From the NCBI RefSeq assembly GCF_001544755.2, contig NZ_FCOF02000024.1, positions 1 to 64,000 on the forward strand: a DNA stretch of 64,000 nt. The letters are read 5' to 3'. Position 1 is the stretch's first letter, and each line of letters begins with the position of its first letter. Source of the DNA: Caballeronia catudaia (GTDB lineage Bacteria > Pseudomonadota > Gammaproteobacteria > Burkholderiales > Burkholderiaceae). Of this stretch, positions 34,772 through 43,814 are shown piece by piece. The translations under genes were made by a program, and so were the position numbers. Below the pieces are notes generated by a model. That model was given only the letters and a program-made list of their open reading frames with translations, ran no database searches and was not told where the DNA came from.

Positions 34772-35775
34772 GCGTGTTGCTCCTGTGTTTTGAGTGCATG
34801 CGCCGCCGTGACGGCGCGCAGTTGCGCCATCGCGAGCACGGCGTCGAGAACCGGGGTGCCCACGTCTTCGAGATCGCGCAGCGCGCGAATCGAGCGGCTC
34901 AGCGGTCCGAGTTCGAGCGGACGGCCCGCCTCCAGATCCTGCAGCATCGACATCTTGTGATTCGATGCACCGACGGTCAGCGCGATGCGACTGTCGGGCG
35001 CCGGCCCGATCGCGAGCCCCAGTTGCGCGGCAATGGCATCGGCTTCGGTCATCATCGCCCGGACGATGTCGAGCACGCCGCGCGCCTCCGCCATCTCGCC
35101 CAAAGTGCCCTGCGTCAGCAACGCCACGGGATTGAACGCGAGACTGTTGACGAACTTCATCCAGATCGCGGCGCGGATGTCTTTGTTCACCTTCGACTCG
35201 ATTCCGCTCGCGCTCAGCAATTCGCTCAACGCGCGCACGCGAGGCGAGTCGCCGCCGTCGAGCTCGCCGATCGGACAGCCTGCCTTCGCGCCGTCCTGCA
35301 CGATGACGCCCGGCGCGCTCGCATGCGCACCGATCCAGTAGACGCAGCCCAGCACCTGCTGCGGCGGAATCGCGCGCCATTGACGCCCGCCGCGATCGAG
35401 CGAGGGCAGTTGCCGCCCGTCGAAAGGTCCGGGAAACGCGTGGAAGAAATAGTAGGGAATGCCTGTGGTCGGCGGCAGCACCGTGGTGCGCGGGCCGATC
35501 AGCGGCGCGATCTGTTCGAGCGCTTCGTCGACCTGATGCGCCTTGAGCGTGATGAACACGTAGTCCTGCACGCCGAGTTCGCGTGTGTCGGACGTGGCGC
35601 GCACGGGCGCCGTGAACGTCTCGCTCGCGGTCGTGACGCGCAACCCGTGGCGGCGGATGGCGTCGAGCGTCCTGCCTCGCGCGACGACACTCACGTCGCA
35701 GCGTCCGGCGCGCGCGAGATGCGCCGCCAGATAGCCGCCGATCGCCCCGCCTCCGAAAATGCATACCCTCGACAT
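34768..35775 (-). CDS. Ketopantoate reductase (PanE/ApbA) family oxidoreductase
   Basis: A 335-residue protein: N-terminal NADP-binding CIFGGGAIGGYLAAHLARAG, ITLKAHQVDEAL, and a C-terminal helical domain with AAIWMKFVNSLAFNPVALLT containing the conserved Lys and Asn region of the family. It starts at MSRVCIF. Since it is coupled to a CoA-transferase in a catabolic cluster, it more likely reduces or oxidises a pathway 2-keto/2-hydroxy acid than serves pantothenate synthesis (inference). Confidence 0.88.
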   Translation of the reverse strand: MSRVCIFGGGAIGGYLAAHLARAGRCDVSVVARGRTLDAIRRHGLRVTTASETFTAPVRATSDTRELGVQDYVFITLKAHQVDEALEQIAPLIGPRTTVLPPTTGIPYYFFHAFPGPFDGRQLPSLDRGGRQWRAIPPQQVLGCVYWIGAHASAPGVIVQDGAKAGCPIGELDGGDSPRVRALSELLSASGIESKVNKDIRAAIWMKFVNSLAFNPVALLTQGTLGEMAEARGVLDIVRAMMTEADAIAAQLGLAIGPAPDSRIALTVGASNHKMSMLQDLEAGRPLELGPLSRSIRALRDLEDVGTPVLDAVLAMAQLRAVTAAHALKTQEQHA

Positions 35776-35885
35776 AGTGCGCTCTCTTGCGAATCCGATG
35801 AATGGCGCCGTGCCTCGCTTCGGAGAGAAGCGAGCGCGGACGCTTGCGATGAGCACAAGATACGGGCGAGCCCCGCGCGAGGGGA

Positions 35886-35902
35886 AATACTAAAAAACGA
35901 TG
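35886..35902. promoter_or_regulatory. Degenerate copy of the AATACT-N7-GAGG element
   Basis: AATACTAAAAAACGATG keeps AATACT and has GATG where the copies at 43753 and 56444 have GAGG, at the same spacing. It lies about 110 bases before the ketopantoate-reductase-like start, similar to the other two. Only half of the element is conserved, so this is a weak call. Confidence 0.3.
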
Positions 35903-35960
35903 ATTCAAGCAGATCGGCGTATAGCTGGGAAACCCGCTGCGAAAACCGGCGAGCGCGCGG

Positions 35961-36881
35961 CTATTCGCTTCGTCTCGCGCGCCTGAAGGCCGCGGGCGCG
36001 ACGCCCACGCTGCGGCTGAATGCCGTGCTGAAGGCGCTATCCGAGTAGTAGCCGATGGACAGCGCGATATCGATGATCGGACGCTCGCTGTTGATGAGCG
36101 CATCCTTGGCGAGCGCGATGCGCCAGTTCGACAGATACGTCGCGGGCGCAACGCCGACACGCTCCGCGAAGCGTCGCGCGAAGGCGGCGCGCGACATGCC
36201 GACTTCCTTCGCGAGACTGTCGACGGTCCAGTGACGCGCCACGTCCGCGTGCATCCGCTGCAGCGCGAGGTGGATGTTCGGATCGGCCATGCCGCTGAAC
36301 CAGCCCGCCTCGCGCGCGTCGATCTTCGTCAGCGGACGGCGCCACACTTCGACCAGCATGATCTCGACGAGCCGGCTCATCACGAGGTCATGCCCCGGCA
36401 GATCCCAGCCGGACTCTTCACCGATCAGCGTAATGAGGCGCGACAGCCGTCCCGCTTCCTCATCCGACGAACGGATGTGCAGAAAGTCCGGCAGCATGCC
36501 CGAGAACAGCGCCGTATGCTCCGGGCCGATCTCGAAGTAGCCGCCGACGAGACGCACCTTGTCGCCGCCGAGCCCTTCGTCCCAGCGCACGTATTCATCG
36601 CTCGCGACGTGCGCTTCCATCGCATGCAGCGTGCCGATGGCGTCGGGATCGCTCACGAGGCAGTAGCGGGCCGTCGCGCGCATCAGCAGGTAGTCGCCCT
36701 GCCGCATCAGGAGCGGCTGGCCGTGGCGCGGCACATACCAGCATTGCCCCGTGACGACGAGACAGAACACGGGTATGTCCCGGCACGGCACGCTCATGCC
36801 CCACCGGCCCTGCGCGTCGACCGTTCGCCAACTGATCGCCTGGGGCCGCATGAGTCGGATGATGTCGGTCAGGATGTCCAT
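35961..36881 (-). CDS. AraC family transcriptional regulator (cupin type)
   Basis: A 306-residue regulator: an N-terminal cupin domain (GQCWYVPRHGQPLLMRQGDYLLM) and a C-terminal AraC domain with WTVDSLAKEVGMSRAAFARRF and IIDIALSIGYYSDSAFSTAF. It diverges from the SDR gene at 36989 and is followed by the ketopantoate-reductase operon on the same strand. It is the only AraC regulator inside the P450 supercluster and is the best local candidate to bind the AATACT-N7-GAGG elements (inference). Confidence 0.92.
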   Translation of the reverse strand: MDILTDIIRLMRPQAISWRTVDAQGRWGMSVPCRDIPVFCLVVTGQCWYVPRHGQPLLMRQGDYLLMRATARYCLVSDPDAIGTLHAMEAHVASDEYVRWDEGLGGDKVRLVGGYFEIGPEHTALFSGMLPDFLHIRSSDEEAGRLSRLITLIGEESGWDLPGHDLVMSRLVEIMLVEVWRRPLTKIDAREAGWFSGMADPNIHLALQRMHADVARHWTVDSLAKEVGMSRAAFARRFAERVGVAPATYLSNWRIALAKDALINSERPIIDIALSIGYYSDSAFSTAFSRSVGVAPAAFRRARRSE

Positions 36882-36988
36882 GTTGAGACGATCGATAAAC
36901 TTTCAGAGACAGGCTCTTATAGATTAACTCATTGCGTTGAATTAACTTCTCTCTCATCAAGCAGAAAAAAACAGAACGGAGACACGCA

Positions 36989-37786
36989 ATGAAGCTGAAG
37001 GACCGGGTCGTCGTGGTCACGGGCGCGGCGCAGGGCATGGGACGCGCGATCGCCATCGAGGCAGCGCGCCAGGGCGCCGCATGGGTCACGCTCGCGGACG
37101 TGCAGGAGGACCGCGGCGCGACGGCCGCCCATGAGGTCGAAGCGGCCGGCGCGAAAAGCTGCTTCATCCGCACGGATCTGTCGAACACGGACGCGATCCG
37201 CCACATGATCGACGAGACCGCGCGCCACGCGGGCGGCATCGACGTGCTCGTCAACAACGCCGGCGTCACCGACGATGGCCTGACCGGCCACGCGCCGTCG
37301 ATCGAAGACCTGCCCGAAGCGGTTTGGGACACGGTCATGAACGTGAATCTCAAGGCGATGTGGCTCGCGTGCAAGTTTGCCGCGCCGTGGCTGCGCAAAT
37401 CGACGAAGAGTCCCGCCATCGTCAATGGCGCGTCGGTGGCGGGCAGCGTCGCCTACCCGGGTTTGCCCGCGTACGCGGCGAGCAAGGGCGGCGTGGTGAT
37501 GCTGACCAAGGCCATCGCGCTCGATCTCGCCGATGCGGGCATCCGCTGCAACGCCTACGCGCCGGGCGCGATCGACACGCCGATGCTCGGCCACAGCGTC
37601 GAGCACGCGCAGGATCGGGAGAAGGCCCGCGCGCGCCTGTGGGGCACCCATCTGCTCAAACGTCTGGGACGACCCGAAGAAGTCGCGAAGCTCGTGTGCT
37701 TCCTCGCGTCCGACGAAGCGTCGTTCTCGACGGGCAGCATCTTCAGTATCGACGCCGGCACGCTCGCGTGGCGCGGCGTTCATTGA
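36989..37786 (+). CDS. Short-chain dehydrogenase/reductase
   Basis: A 265-residue classical SDR with VTGAAQGMGRAIAIEAA, NNAGV, VNGASVAGSVAYPG and the catalytic YAASKGG, ending FSIDAGTLAWRG. GAACGGAGACACGC precedes the start. It stands alone on the plus strand, divergent from the AraC gene, with a LysR gene 226 bases downstream. The 226-base gap holds no recognised gene. Substrate unknown; NAD(P)-linked alcohol dehydrogenase activity is expected. Confidence 0.93.
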   Translation: MKLKDRVVVVTGAAQGMGRAIAIEAARQGAAWVTLADVQEDRGATAAHEVEAAGAKSCFIRTDLSNTDAIRHMIDETARHAGGIDVLVNNAGVTDDGLTGHAPSIEDLPEAVWDTVMNVNLKAMWLACKFAAPWLRKSTKSPAIVNGASVAGSVAYPGLPAYAASKGGVVMLTKAIALDLADAGIRCNAYAPGAIDTPMLGHSVEHAQDREKARARLWGTHLLKRLGRPEEVAKLVCFLASDEASFSTGSIFSIDAGTLAWRGVH

Positions 37787-38012
37787 ACCCGAGCGGGCGC
37801 CGCGATGCGAGCGACGGACAGGCGCGGCGCGAAGCCGGTTCTGGCATGCCGCCTGGCTCGCATGCTGTCTCTCGCGCTGTATATGAGCGACCCGATCCGC
37901 CAGATGGCCGACGAGCGGCTCGTTGCCGCCTATGTCGGCGAGACGGAATCGAATCTGCGCGGGCCGGCCGATACGATCGGCCCGACGCGAACCGCAAGGA
38001 AGGAACGCTGAC

Positions 38013-38972
38013 ATGAACATGCGCCAACTCCAGTACTTTCTCGCCGTGGCCGCCGAGCTCAACTTCACGCGCGCCTCGGAACGCGTGAACATCGCGCAGC
38101 CCGCGTTGAGCGCGCAGATCATCGCGCTGGAAGACGAACTGGGCACACTGCTTTTCACGCGCGAGAAACGCAAGGTATTGCTCACGCCCGCCGGGGACAT
38201 TCTCGTCGAGCACGCGCAGCGCGTGCTCAACACGGCGTCGGCGGCCATCGCGGCGGTGCGCGCGTCGGGACGCGGGGCGCGCGCGCATCTGATCGTCGGT
38301 TCGATCTACACGGCGATTTACTGCTTTCTGCCGAACACGCTGCGGATCTTCAATACGCTCGCGCCGAACTCGGACGTGAGCCTGCAGGAAATGACGATCT
38401 CCCAGCAAATCGCGGGGCTCAAGGAAGGCCTGATCGAAGTCGGACTCGTGCGCGGCCATGTTTTCGATCACAACATCGTGACCGAGCTGCTGTATCGCGA
38501 CTTGCTCGTGGTGGCCGTGCCTGCCGGAAGCGAGTACGACGTTCCGGGACCCGTCGAGCTGCGCGATCTCGCGACGTGGCCGCTCATCGCGGTCGCGCGC
38601 GGCACGGCGACGGAGCGCGGTTACGGCGACAAGATCCTCGACATCTTCGAAGACGCGAACCTCGAGCCCAACGTCGCGAAAGAGGCCTACGACATGCACG
38701 CGTCCGCATGTCTCGTCGCGGCAGGCGTGGGCGTCGCGGTCGTGCCGGCCATCATGCAACTGATGCAGCCGCACGGCGTCGCCTACCGGCCGCTTGCCGT
38801 CGAAACCGCAGGCGTTTCATTGTCGCTCGCCTGGCACAAGGACCGCGTGCCGCCGCTGCTCAACGCATGGCGCGAGGCCGCGCGCGCGAACGCGGCGCAA
38901 CTGATCGCGCGTCATCCGCAATATTTCATCGATACATCATCGCCGCGTCTCGTCGAAGCCGCCGCTGCCTGA
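38013..38972 (+). CDS. LysR family transcriptional regulator
   Basis: A 319-residue regulator beginning MNMRQLQYFLAVAAELNFT after an AAGGAAGGAACGCTGAC leader; the helix-turn-helix covers RASERVNIAQPALSAQI, residues about 19-36, and the effector domain follows. The nearest genes are the SDR upstream and, convergent 5 bases away, the CoA-transferase that ends the ferredoxin/P450 operon. It may control either; no T-N11-A site was singled out. Confidence 0.92.
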   Translation: MNMRQLQYFLAVAAELNFTRASERVNIAQPALSAQIIALEDELGTLLFTREKRKVLLTPAGDILVEHAQRVLNTASAAIAAVRASGRGARAHLIVGSIYTAIYCFLPNTLRIFNTLAPNSDVSLQEMTISQQIAGLKEGLIEVGLVRGHVFDHNIVTELLYRDLLVVAVPAGSEYDVPGPVELRDLATWPLIAVARGTATERGYGDKILDIFEDANLEPNVAKEAYDMHASACLVAAGVGVAVVPAIMQLMQPHGVAYRPLAVETAGVSLSLAWHKDRVPPLLNAWREAARANAAQLIARHPQYFIDTSSPRLVEAAAA

Positions 38973-38977
38973 GGCGC

Positions 38978-40150
38978 TCAGCGCGGTTTGTCGCCCGCAT
39001 CCAGCCAGGCATCGATCTCTTCGCTGTGCTCGCCCAGATGAGGCGCCGCGCGCACTTCGGCCGGCCGCGTGCCGTGAAAGCGCACCGGCAGGCGCATGCG
39101 CAGCGTGCCGCCTTCCGACGGATGCGTCCCGTGCTCGAAGAAACCCACCGCCGCCAGATGCGGGTCCGCGAACACGCCTTCCAGATCCCGCGCTTCCGAT
39201 GCGGGGATATCGCATTCGGCGAAAAGCATGAGCCAGTAGCGCAACGGCTTGTTCGCCACGATGCGGGCCATTTCCGCGTGCATCCGGTCGAGCGCGTGAA
39301 AGCGTTCGCGCGCCGTGCATAGCTTTTCCTGCTCGAGAAAGTCCGTGTGCCCCGTCACCTCGAAGAAGCGCACCCAGCGTTCGTCCGTATATGGCGCGAC
39401 CGCGATAAAGCCGTCGAGACACTTCAGCGGCTGGCGCAGCGGATCGAGCTGGCGCGGATAACCGGCCGCATCGGTCGGCGGAATGAACGCGCGGCCGTAG
39501 AGATGCTCCTGCAACAGGAAATGCGTGAAGCTCTCGAACATCGGCACCTCGACGGCCTGTCCCTGCCCGCTGCGCTCGCGATGAAGCAACGCGCCGAGCA
39601 CGGCATACGTCGCATGCAGACCGGCGACTTTATCGGCCATCGCCATCGGCAGATAGCGCGGCGCGGGGTTGCCGTCGGCGCGGGGCAGCAGGCTCGCCGC
39701 ACCCGATGCGGCCTGGATGATGTCGTCGTATGCGGGCATGCCCGAATACGGACCGCCTTCACCGAAACCCGTGCAATGCACGTAGGCCAGGCGCGGATGC
39801 AGCGCGCGGATCGTGTCGTATCCGAGACCCAGCCGCTCGATCGCGTCGCGCCGCAGGTTGTGGATGAACACATCGCAGCGGGCAAGCAGTCGCAGCAGCG
39901 AGGCCTTGCCGCGCGGCGTCTTCAGATCCCACACGACGGAGCGCTTGCCGCGATTGAGCGTCATGTGCGCCGGTCCCATGCCGCGCGTTTTCGCGGGCCG
40001 CCCGACGCGCCTGATCTCGTCGCCGGCGAGCGGCTCGATCTTGATGACATCGGCGCCCATTTCGGCGAGCGTCGCCGTGCAATACGGGCCGAAGATCACC
40101 GACGTCATGTCGAGGATGCGGATGCCGTCGAGAATGGGCGATGCAATCAT
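38978..40150 (-). CDS. Family III CoA-transferase (CaiB/BaiF)
   Basis: A 390-residue enzyme with Asp173 (MAMADKVAGLHA) as the catalytic-type residue, VIFGPYCTATLAEMGADV and TLNRGKRSVVWDLKT. It starts one base after the stop of the ferredoxin reductase gene and is the last of five genes (SDR, P450, ferredoxin, reductase, CoA-transferase). This arrangement links P450 oxidation directly to CoA activation of the resulting acid. Confidence 0.92.
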   Translation of the reverse strand: MIASPILDGIRILDMTSVIFGPYCTATLAEMGADVIKIEPLAGDEIRRVGRPAKTRGMGPAHMTLNRGKRSVVWDLKTPRGKASLLRLLARCDVFIHNLRRDAIERLGLGYDTIRALHPRLAYVHCTGFGEGGPYSGMPAYDDIIQAASGAASLLPRADGNPAPRYLPMAMADKVAGLHATYAVLGALLHRERSGQGQAVEVPMFESFTHFLLQEHLYGRAFIPPTDAAGYPRQLDPLRQPLKCLDGFIAVAPYTDERWVRFFEVTGHTDFLEQEKLCTARERFHALDRMHAEMARIVANKPLRYWLMLFAECDIPASEARDLEGVFADPHLAAVGFFEHGTHPSEGGTLRMRLPVRFHGTRPAEVRAAPHLGEHSEEIDAWLDAGDKPR

Positions 40151-40151
40151 G

Positions 40152-41399
40152 TCAGACCGCTTCCTCGAGCGTCAGCAGCAGCTTGAGGTCGAACGAAGGA
40201 TCGGCGGCCTGCTCGCGCGTCGGACTGATGCGCCGTTGCAGCAGGCGCCGCGCGGCCATGTGCTCGGCCGGCCGGTTGCACGACTCGACGCCCGTCAGCC
40301 GATGATGCCGGTAGCGGAACACCGAGAACGCGCCCGATGCGGGATCGCCGCGCACGACGCTGCTGTCGAGCCTTCGTGCGACGCCCGCTATCTGCAGCCG
40401 CGCGCCGCCCTGATCGCTCCAGAAGACGGGCGTCTGATCGTAGGGCGTCACGTCGCCGAGCAGCGCGCGCGCCACATGCCGCGCCTGGTCGACCGCGTTC
40501 TGCACTGATTCGAGGCGCAGCAGATCGCCGCCGTCGAACGCGTACGGAAACGCCGCGCAATCGCCGATGGCGGAGATCGCCGGGTCCGATGTGCGCAGCC
40601 GCTCGTCCACGATGATTCCGTTGAACGCCGGCAGACCGCACGCCGTGGCGAGTTCGCCGTTCGGCACGACGCCGGCGGCCACGAGCACGAGATCGGCGTC
40701 GAGCCGCGTGCCGTCCGCCAGTTCGACGGCGCACGCATGATCGCCGCTGCCGAGAATGCGCTCGACGCGCGCATCGAAGGAAAAGCGCACGCCCGACGCC
40801 CGATGATGCGCGGTGTACGCCGCCGACATCTCCGCCGAGATCGCACGCTTCATCACGCGATCCACGGATTCGACGACATGCACGTCGCAGCCCCGTGCGG
40901 CCGCGATGCTCGCGACTTCCAGGCCGAGAAAGCCCGCGCCGATCACGACGACGCGCTTGGCATCGCCGAGTGCCGCCTTGAGCCGATGCGCATCGGACAC
41001 CGAGCGCAGCGACACGACGCCGTGCGCCGGCTGCGTCGCGAACGGCAGCGAGCGGTTGCGCGACCCCGTCGCGAGAACGAGATGATCGTAGGACACGACG
41101 CGCCCGGACAACAGCGCAAGACGCTTGCGCTTGCGATCGATCGCGCCGACGCGCTCGCCGGCCAGCCGCTCGATGCGCGCATCGTCGAACCAGTGTGCTT
41201 CTTCAAGGCTGAGATCGTCCGCCGCGACGTCGCCGGTCAGGAAGCTTTTCGACAGCGGCGGCCGTTGATACGGCAGCCCCGCTTCGTCGCCGACGAGCGT
41301 GATCGCGCCTTCGTAGCCTTGGTCGCGCAAGGAAGCCGCGACCTGCAGCCCGGCCTGCCCCGCGCCGACGATCACGACCGATTCGGGCCGCGCGTTCAC
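40152..41399 (-). CDS. FAD-dependent ferredoxin reductase (P450 redox chain)
   Basis: A 415-residue NAD(P)H:ferredoxin reductase of the putidaredoxin/rhodocoxin reductase type: N-terminal FAD site VVIVGAGQAGLQVAASL, LPYQRPPLSKSFL, central NAD site RVVVIGAGFLGLEVASIAAARG and FAD-binding ISAIGDCAAFP. It begins with GTG, overlapping the ferredoxin stop as GTGA. It takes electrons from NAD(P)H to the [3Fe-4S] ferredoxin and so to the P450 gene upstream. Confidence 0.93.
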   Translation of the reverse strand: MNARPESVVIVGAGQAGLQVAASLRDQGYEGAITLVGDEAGLPYQRPPLSKSFLTGDVAADDLSLEEAHWFDDARIERLAGERVGAIDRKRKRLALLSGRVVSYDHLVLATGSRNRSLPFATQPAHGVVSLRSVSDAHRLKAALGDAKRVVVIGAGFLGLEVASIAAARGCDVHVVESVDRVMKRAISAEMSAAYTAHHRASGVRFSFDARVERILGSGDHACAVELADGTRLDADLVLVAAGVVPNGELATACGLPAFNGIIVDERLRTSDPAISAIGDCAAFPYAFDGGDLLRLESVQNAVDQARHVARALLGDVTPYDQTPVFWSDQGGARLQIAGVARRLDSSVVRGDPASGAFSVFRYRHHRLTGVESCNRPAEHMAARRLLQRRISPTREQAADPSFDLKLLLTLEEAV

Positions 41400-41647
41400 T
41401 GCCCGTTCTCCTGCGCGGCGGCGTCGCCGGTCAGCTTTTCGACCTTGATCGCCTTCGACGGGCACTTGCGCGCCGCGCCGAGCACCTTTTCATAGAGCGC
41501 CTCGTCCGGTTCCGTCTGCAACAGCTTCACGACGCCGTCCTCGTCGCGCTGATCGAACACGTCGGCCGTCGACAGCACGCACAGTCCCGCGCCGACGCAC
41601 ACGTCCTGATCCACCGCGACGCGCAGTTTGAAGTTTCCGTTTGCCAT
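41396..41647 (-). CDS. [3Fe-4S]-type ferredoxin, P450 partner
   Basis: An 83-residue ferredoxin from MANGNFKLRVAVDQ. Cysteines at 17, 23 and 62 (CVGAGLC and CPSKAI) form the C-x5-C ... C-P pattern of a single [3Fe-4S] cluster, as in actinobacterial and other P450-associated ferredoxins, where the second cysteine of a 4Fe cluster is replaced. It lies between its P450 (43 bases upstream) and its reductase (GTGA overlap), making a complete three-component monooxygenase. Confidence 0.92.
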   Translation of the reverse strand: MANGNFKLRVAVDQDVCVGAGLCVLSTADVFDQRDEDGVVKLLQTEPDEALYEKVLGAARKCPSKAIKVEKLTGDAAAQENGQ

Positions 41648-41690
41648 GCCCTGCTCTCCTTCATCGCTCCGAAGAGCGCGCTCCAGTTGA

Positions 41691-42902
41691 TTACCAGGTG
41701 ACCGGCAAGGCTTCGAGGCCCTGCACGAAATGATCGCCCTTGCCCTTGATCTGTTCGAGCGGCACGGCGAAGCGCAAGCCCGGCATGCGTTCGAACAGCG
41801 TTGCAAACACGACCTGCAACTCGACGCGCGCGAGCGGCTGGCCCAGGCACTGATGAATCCCGTAGCTGAACGCGACGTGATGATCGGCCTTGCGCGTGAT
41901 GTCGAAGCGATCCGGCTGCTCGAACGCCGTGGCGTCGTGATTCGCGCCGGAAATCAGCGCGATCACGCCTTCGCCCTTGCGGATCGTCTGCCCCGCCACG
42001 TCGACGTCTTCCGTTGCGACCCGGAACGCGTTGTAGTGGACGATGGTATGAAAGCGCAGCATTTCCTCGACCGCGTTGCGCAAGAGCGATGGGGTCTCGC
42101 GCAGCAGGTGCAACTGGTCCGGGTTGGTGAGGAAGCTGAACACGCCGAGCGCCATCTGGTTCGCGGTCGTTTCGTGGCCGGCCATCAGCAGCAGCTCGGC
42201 CATGATGACCAGTTCGCGATGCGTCAGATGCCCCGGCCGAACCTGCTCGACGATCAGCCGGCTCAGCAGGTCCGTGCGCGTGTCGGCGTCTTTCGCGCGC
42301 TCGGTGATGAGCCGGTCGAGATACGAGAGGATGCGCTCGGATGCCGCCTTCGGAATCGACGGATCGACATCGAGCAGCACCTTTAGGCGGCTTTGCTCCT
42401 GAAAGAAGCCGTGATCGCTCGCGGGCACGTCGAGCAGACCCGCGATCACTTCGGACGTCAGCGGAAGAAAAAGGTCTTCGACCAGATTCGCGGGCGGACC
42501 TTTCTCCAGCAGCTCGTCGACGAGCCGGTTGAAGATCGCGTCGATGCGCGGGCGCATCTCGCTCACGCGCTTGATCATGAACTCCTTGGTCAGCATGCGC
42601 CGAAAGTGACCGTGCTGCGGCGGGTCCATGCGGATGAACGCGGGCTCCAGATCGAGCACGGCATTGCGCGCGGGCGAGAGGCTCGGAAAGCCGCTGACGT
42701 GCGGATCGCCGCTGAAGCGGTTGTCGCCGAGCACGGCGCGCACATCGTCGTAACGCGTGAAGAGCCATGCGTCCTTGCCGTCCCACATCTGCACTTTCAC
42801 CGGTCCCGGTTGCTGCTGAAAATCGCGATACTCCGCGGGCGGAACGAAGGGACATTGCCTAGGCATCGGGAACGCCGGCTTGCTGAAAGGACATCCAGAC
42901 AT
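41691..42902 (-). CDS. Cytochrome P450 (class I bacterial type)
   Basis: A 403-residue P450: I-helix LMAGHETTANQMALG, ExxR in EEMLRFHT, and heme motif FSYGIHQCLGQPLAR with Cys352. GGGAGGCGCG precedes the start. It is more divergent from the other three P450s of the window than they are among themselves, particularly in the B-C and F-G regions that shape the substrate pocket. Its ferredoxin and reductase follow directly. Confidence 0.95.
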   Translation of the reverse strand: MSGCPFSKPAFPMPRQCPFVPPAEYRDFQQQPGPVKVQMWDGKDAWLFTRYDDVRAVLGDNRFSGDPHVSGFPSLSPARNAVLDLEPAFIRMDPPQHGHFRRMLTKEFMIKRVSEMRPRIDAIFNRLVDELLEKGPPANLVEDLFLPLTSEVIAGLLDVPASDHGFFQEQSRLKVLLDVDPSIPKAASERILSYLDRLITERAKDADTRTDLLSRLIVEQVRPGHLTHRELVIMAELLLMAGHETTANQMALGVFSFLTNPDQLHLLRETPSLLRNAVEEMLRFHTIVHYNAFRVATEDVDVAGQTIRKGEGVIALISGANHDATAFEQPDRFDITRKADHHVAFSYGIHQCLGQPLARVELQVVFATLFERMPGLRFAVPLEQIKGKGDHFVQGLEALPVTW

Positions 42903-42953
42903 CGCGCCTCCCGTCAGATCGAATGAATGCTTGAGTTCATGTCGGGAAGCCGC

Positions 42954-43649
42954 TTACAGACCGCCATTGACGTCGAGCGTCGCGCCGGTGACATAGCGCG
43001 CGTCGTCGCTGACGAGAAAGCCGATGGCCGATGCGATCTCTTCGGGTTCCGCGGCGCGCTGCAGGCCCGAGCCCGCGATGAGCTTGTCGCGGATCTCCTT
43101 GGGCACCTTCTCGCCCATCGCCGTGTTGATCGTTCCCGGCGACACGGCCGCGACGCGAATGCCGTGCGGGCCAAGTGGCTTCGCCAGGCTCTTCGTCAGA
43201 TTGATGACGGCCGCCTTCGAGCCGCCGTAGTCCGTCACGCCGCTGCCCGCCGTCGCCACGATCGACGCGAGGTTCACGATCACGCCGCCGCCGCCCGCCT
43301 TCACGAGACGCTTCGCCACTTCCTGGCTCAGAAAGAACGGCGCGCGCGCGTTGACGCCGTAGGTGAAGTCGTAGTCGTTGGGCGAGATGTCGAAGAACGT
43401 CTTGCCGTGCCAGACGCCCGCATTGTTGATGAGCACGCGGATCGTGCCGTGCTCCGCGTCGATGGCTTCGACGGCCGCGCGAATCTGCTCGATATCGGTG
43501 ACGTCGCACTTGCGGTAGGCGTACTCGCCCTTGCCCGACTCGGCGACATCGAGCCCGACGACCTTATAGCCGCGCTCTCTCAGGTTCTTGCAGATGGCTT
43601 GTCCCGTCAGGCCGTTCGAGCCCGTAACGACTGCAACGTTTGTGGTCAT
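42954..43649 (-). CDS. Short-chain dehydrogenase/reductase
   Basis: A 231-residue SDR with VTGSNGLTGQAICKNL, NNAGVWHG, NLASIVATAGSG and catalytic YGGSK, ending YVTGATLDVNGGL. GAGGTGACAC stands before the ATG. It heads the operon SDR-P450-ferredoxin-reductase-CoA-transferase, and a conserved element lies about 100 bases upstream of it. It probably oxidises the P450-generated alcohol or prepares its substrate. Confidence 0.92.
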   Translation of the reverse strand: MTTNVAVVTGSNGLTGQAICKNLRERGYKVVGLDVAESGKGEYAYRKCDVTDIEQIRAAVEAIDAEHGTIRVLINNAGVWHGKTFFDISPNDYDFTYGVNARAPFFLSQEVAKRLVKAGGGGVIVNLASIVATAGSGVTDYGGSKAAVINLTKSLAKPLGPHGIRVAAVSPGTINTAMGEKVPKEIRDKLIAGSGLQRAAEPEEIASAIGFLVSDDARYVTGATLDVNGGL

Positions 43650-43750
43650 GTGTCACCTCTTCTCACGATATGGTCTTGAACCGGATCATCTTCATGCACG
43701 CTCTGCGCGAGCGGCTCAGGCTCAAGATTCGCCCGGCTGGCGCTGCGGGT

Positions 43751-43769
43751 CCAATACTGTTTTGCGAGG
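43751..43769. promoter_or_regulatory. Conserved element CCAATACTGTTT-N3-GAGG upstream of SDR-P450 operon
   Basis: CCAATACTGTTTTGCGAGG recurs almost exactly at 56442-56460 before the aromatic hydroxylase operon. It sits in the 165-base gap between the acyl-CoA ligase stop and the SDR start, about 100 bases upstream of the latter. The shared 12-base core and the equal spacing to GAGG argue for one regulator or promoter type serving both operons. Confidence 0.55.
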
Positions 43770-43814
43770 GAGTGAGACCGAATTCCTATCGTTGCGGCTT
43801 CGTGAGTGCGCGCA

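Noticed and set aside
33626..36160. Possible 844-residue fusion protein on the minus strand
   Set aside because: Only the last 381 residues are CoA-transferase; the upstream part is the shifted frame of the ketopantoate-reductase-like and AraC genes.
37805..38011. 68-codon plus-strand frame between SDR and LysR genes
   Set aside because: No motif, no good ribosome binding site and ends directly before the LysR start; more likely leader DNA.
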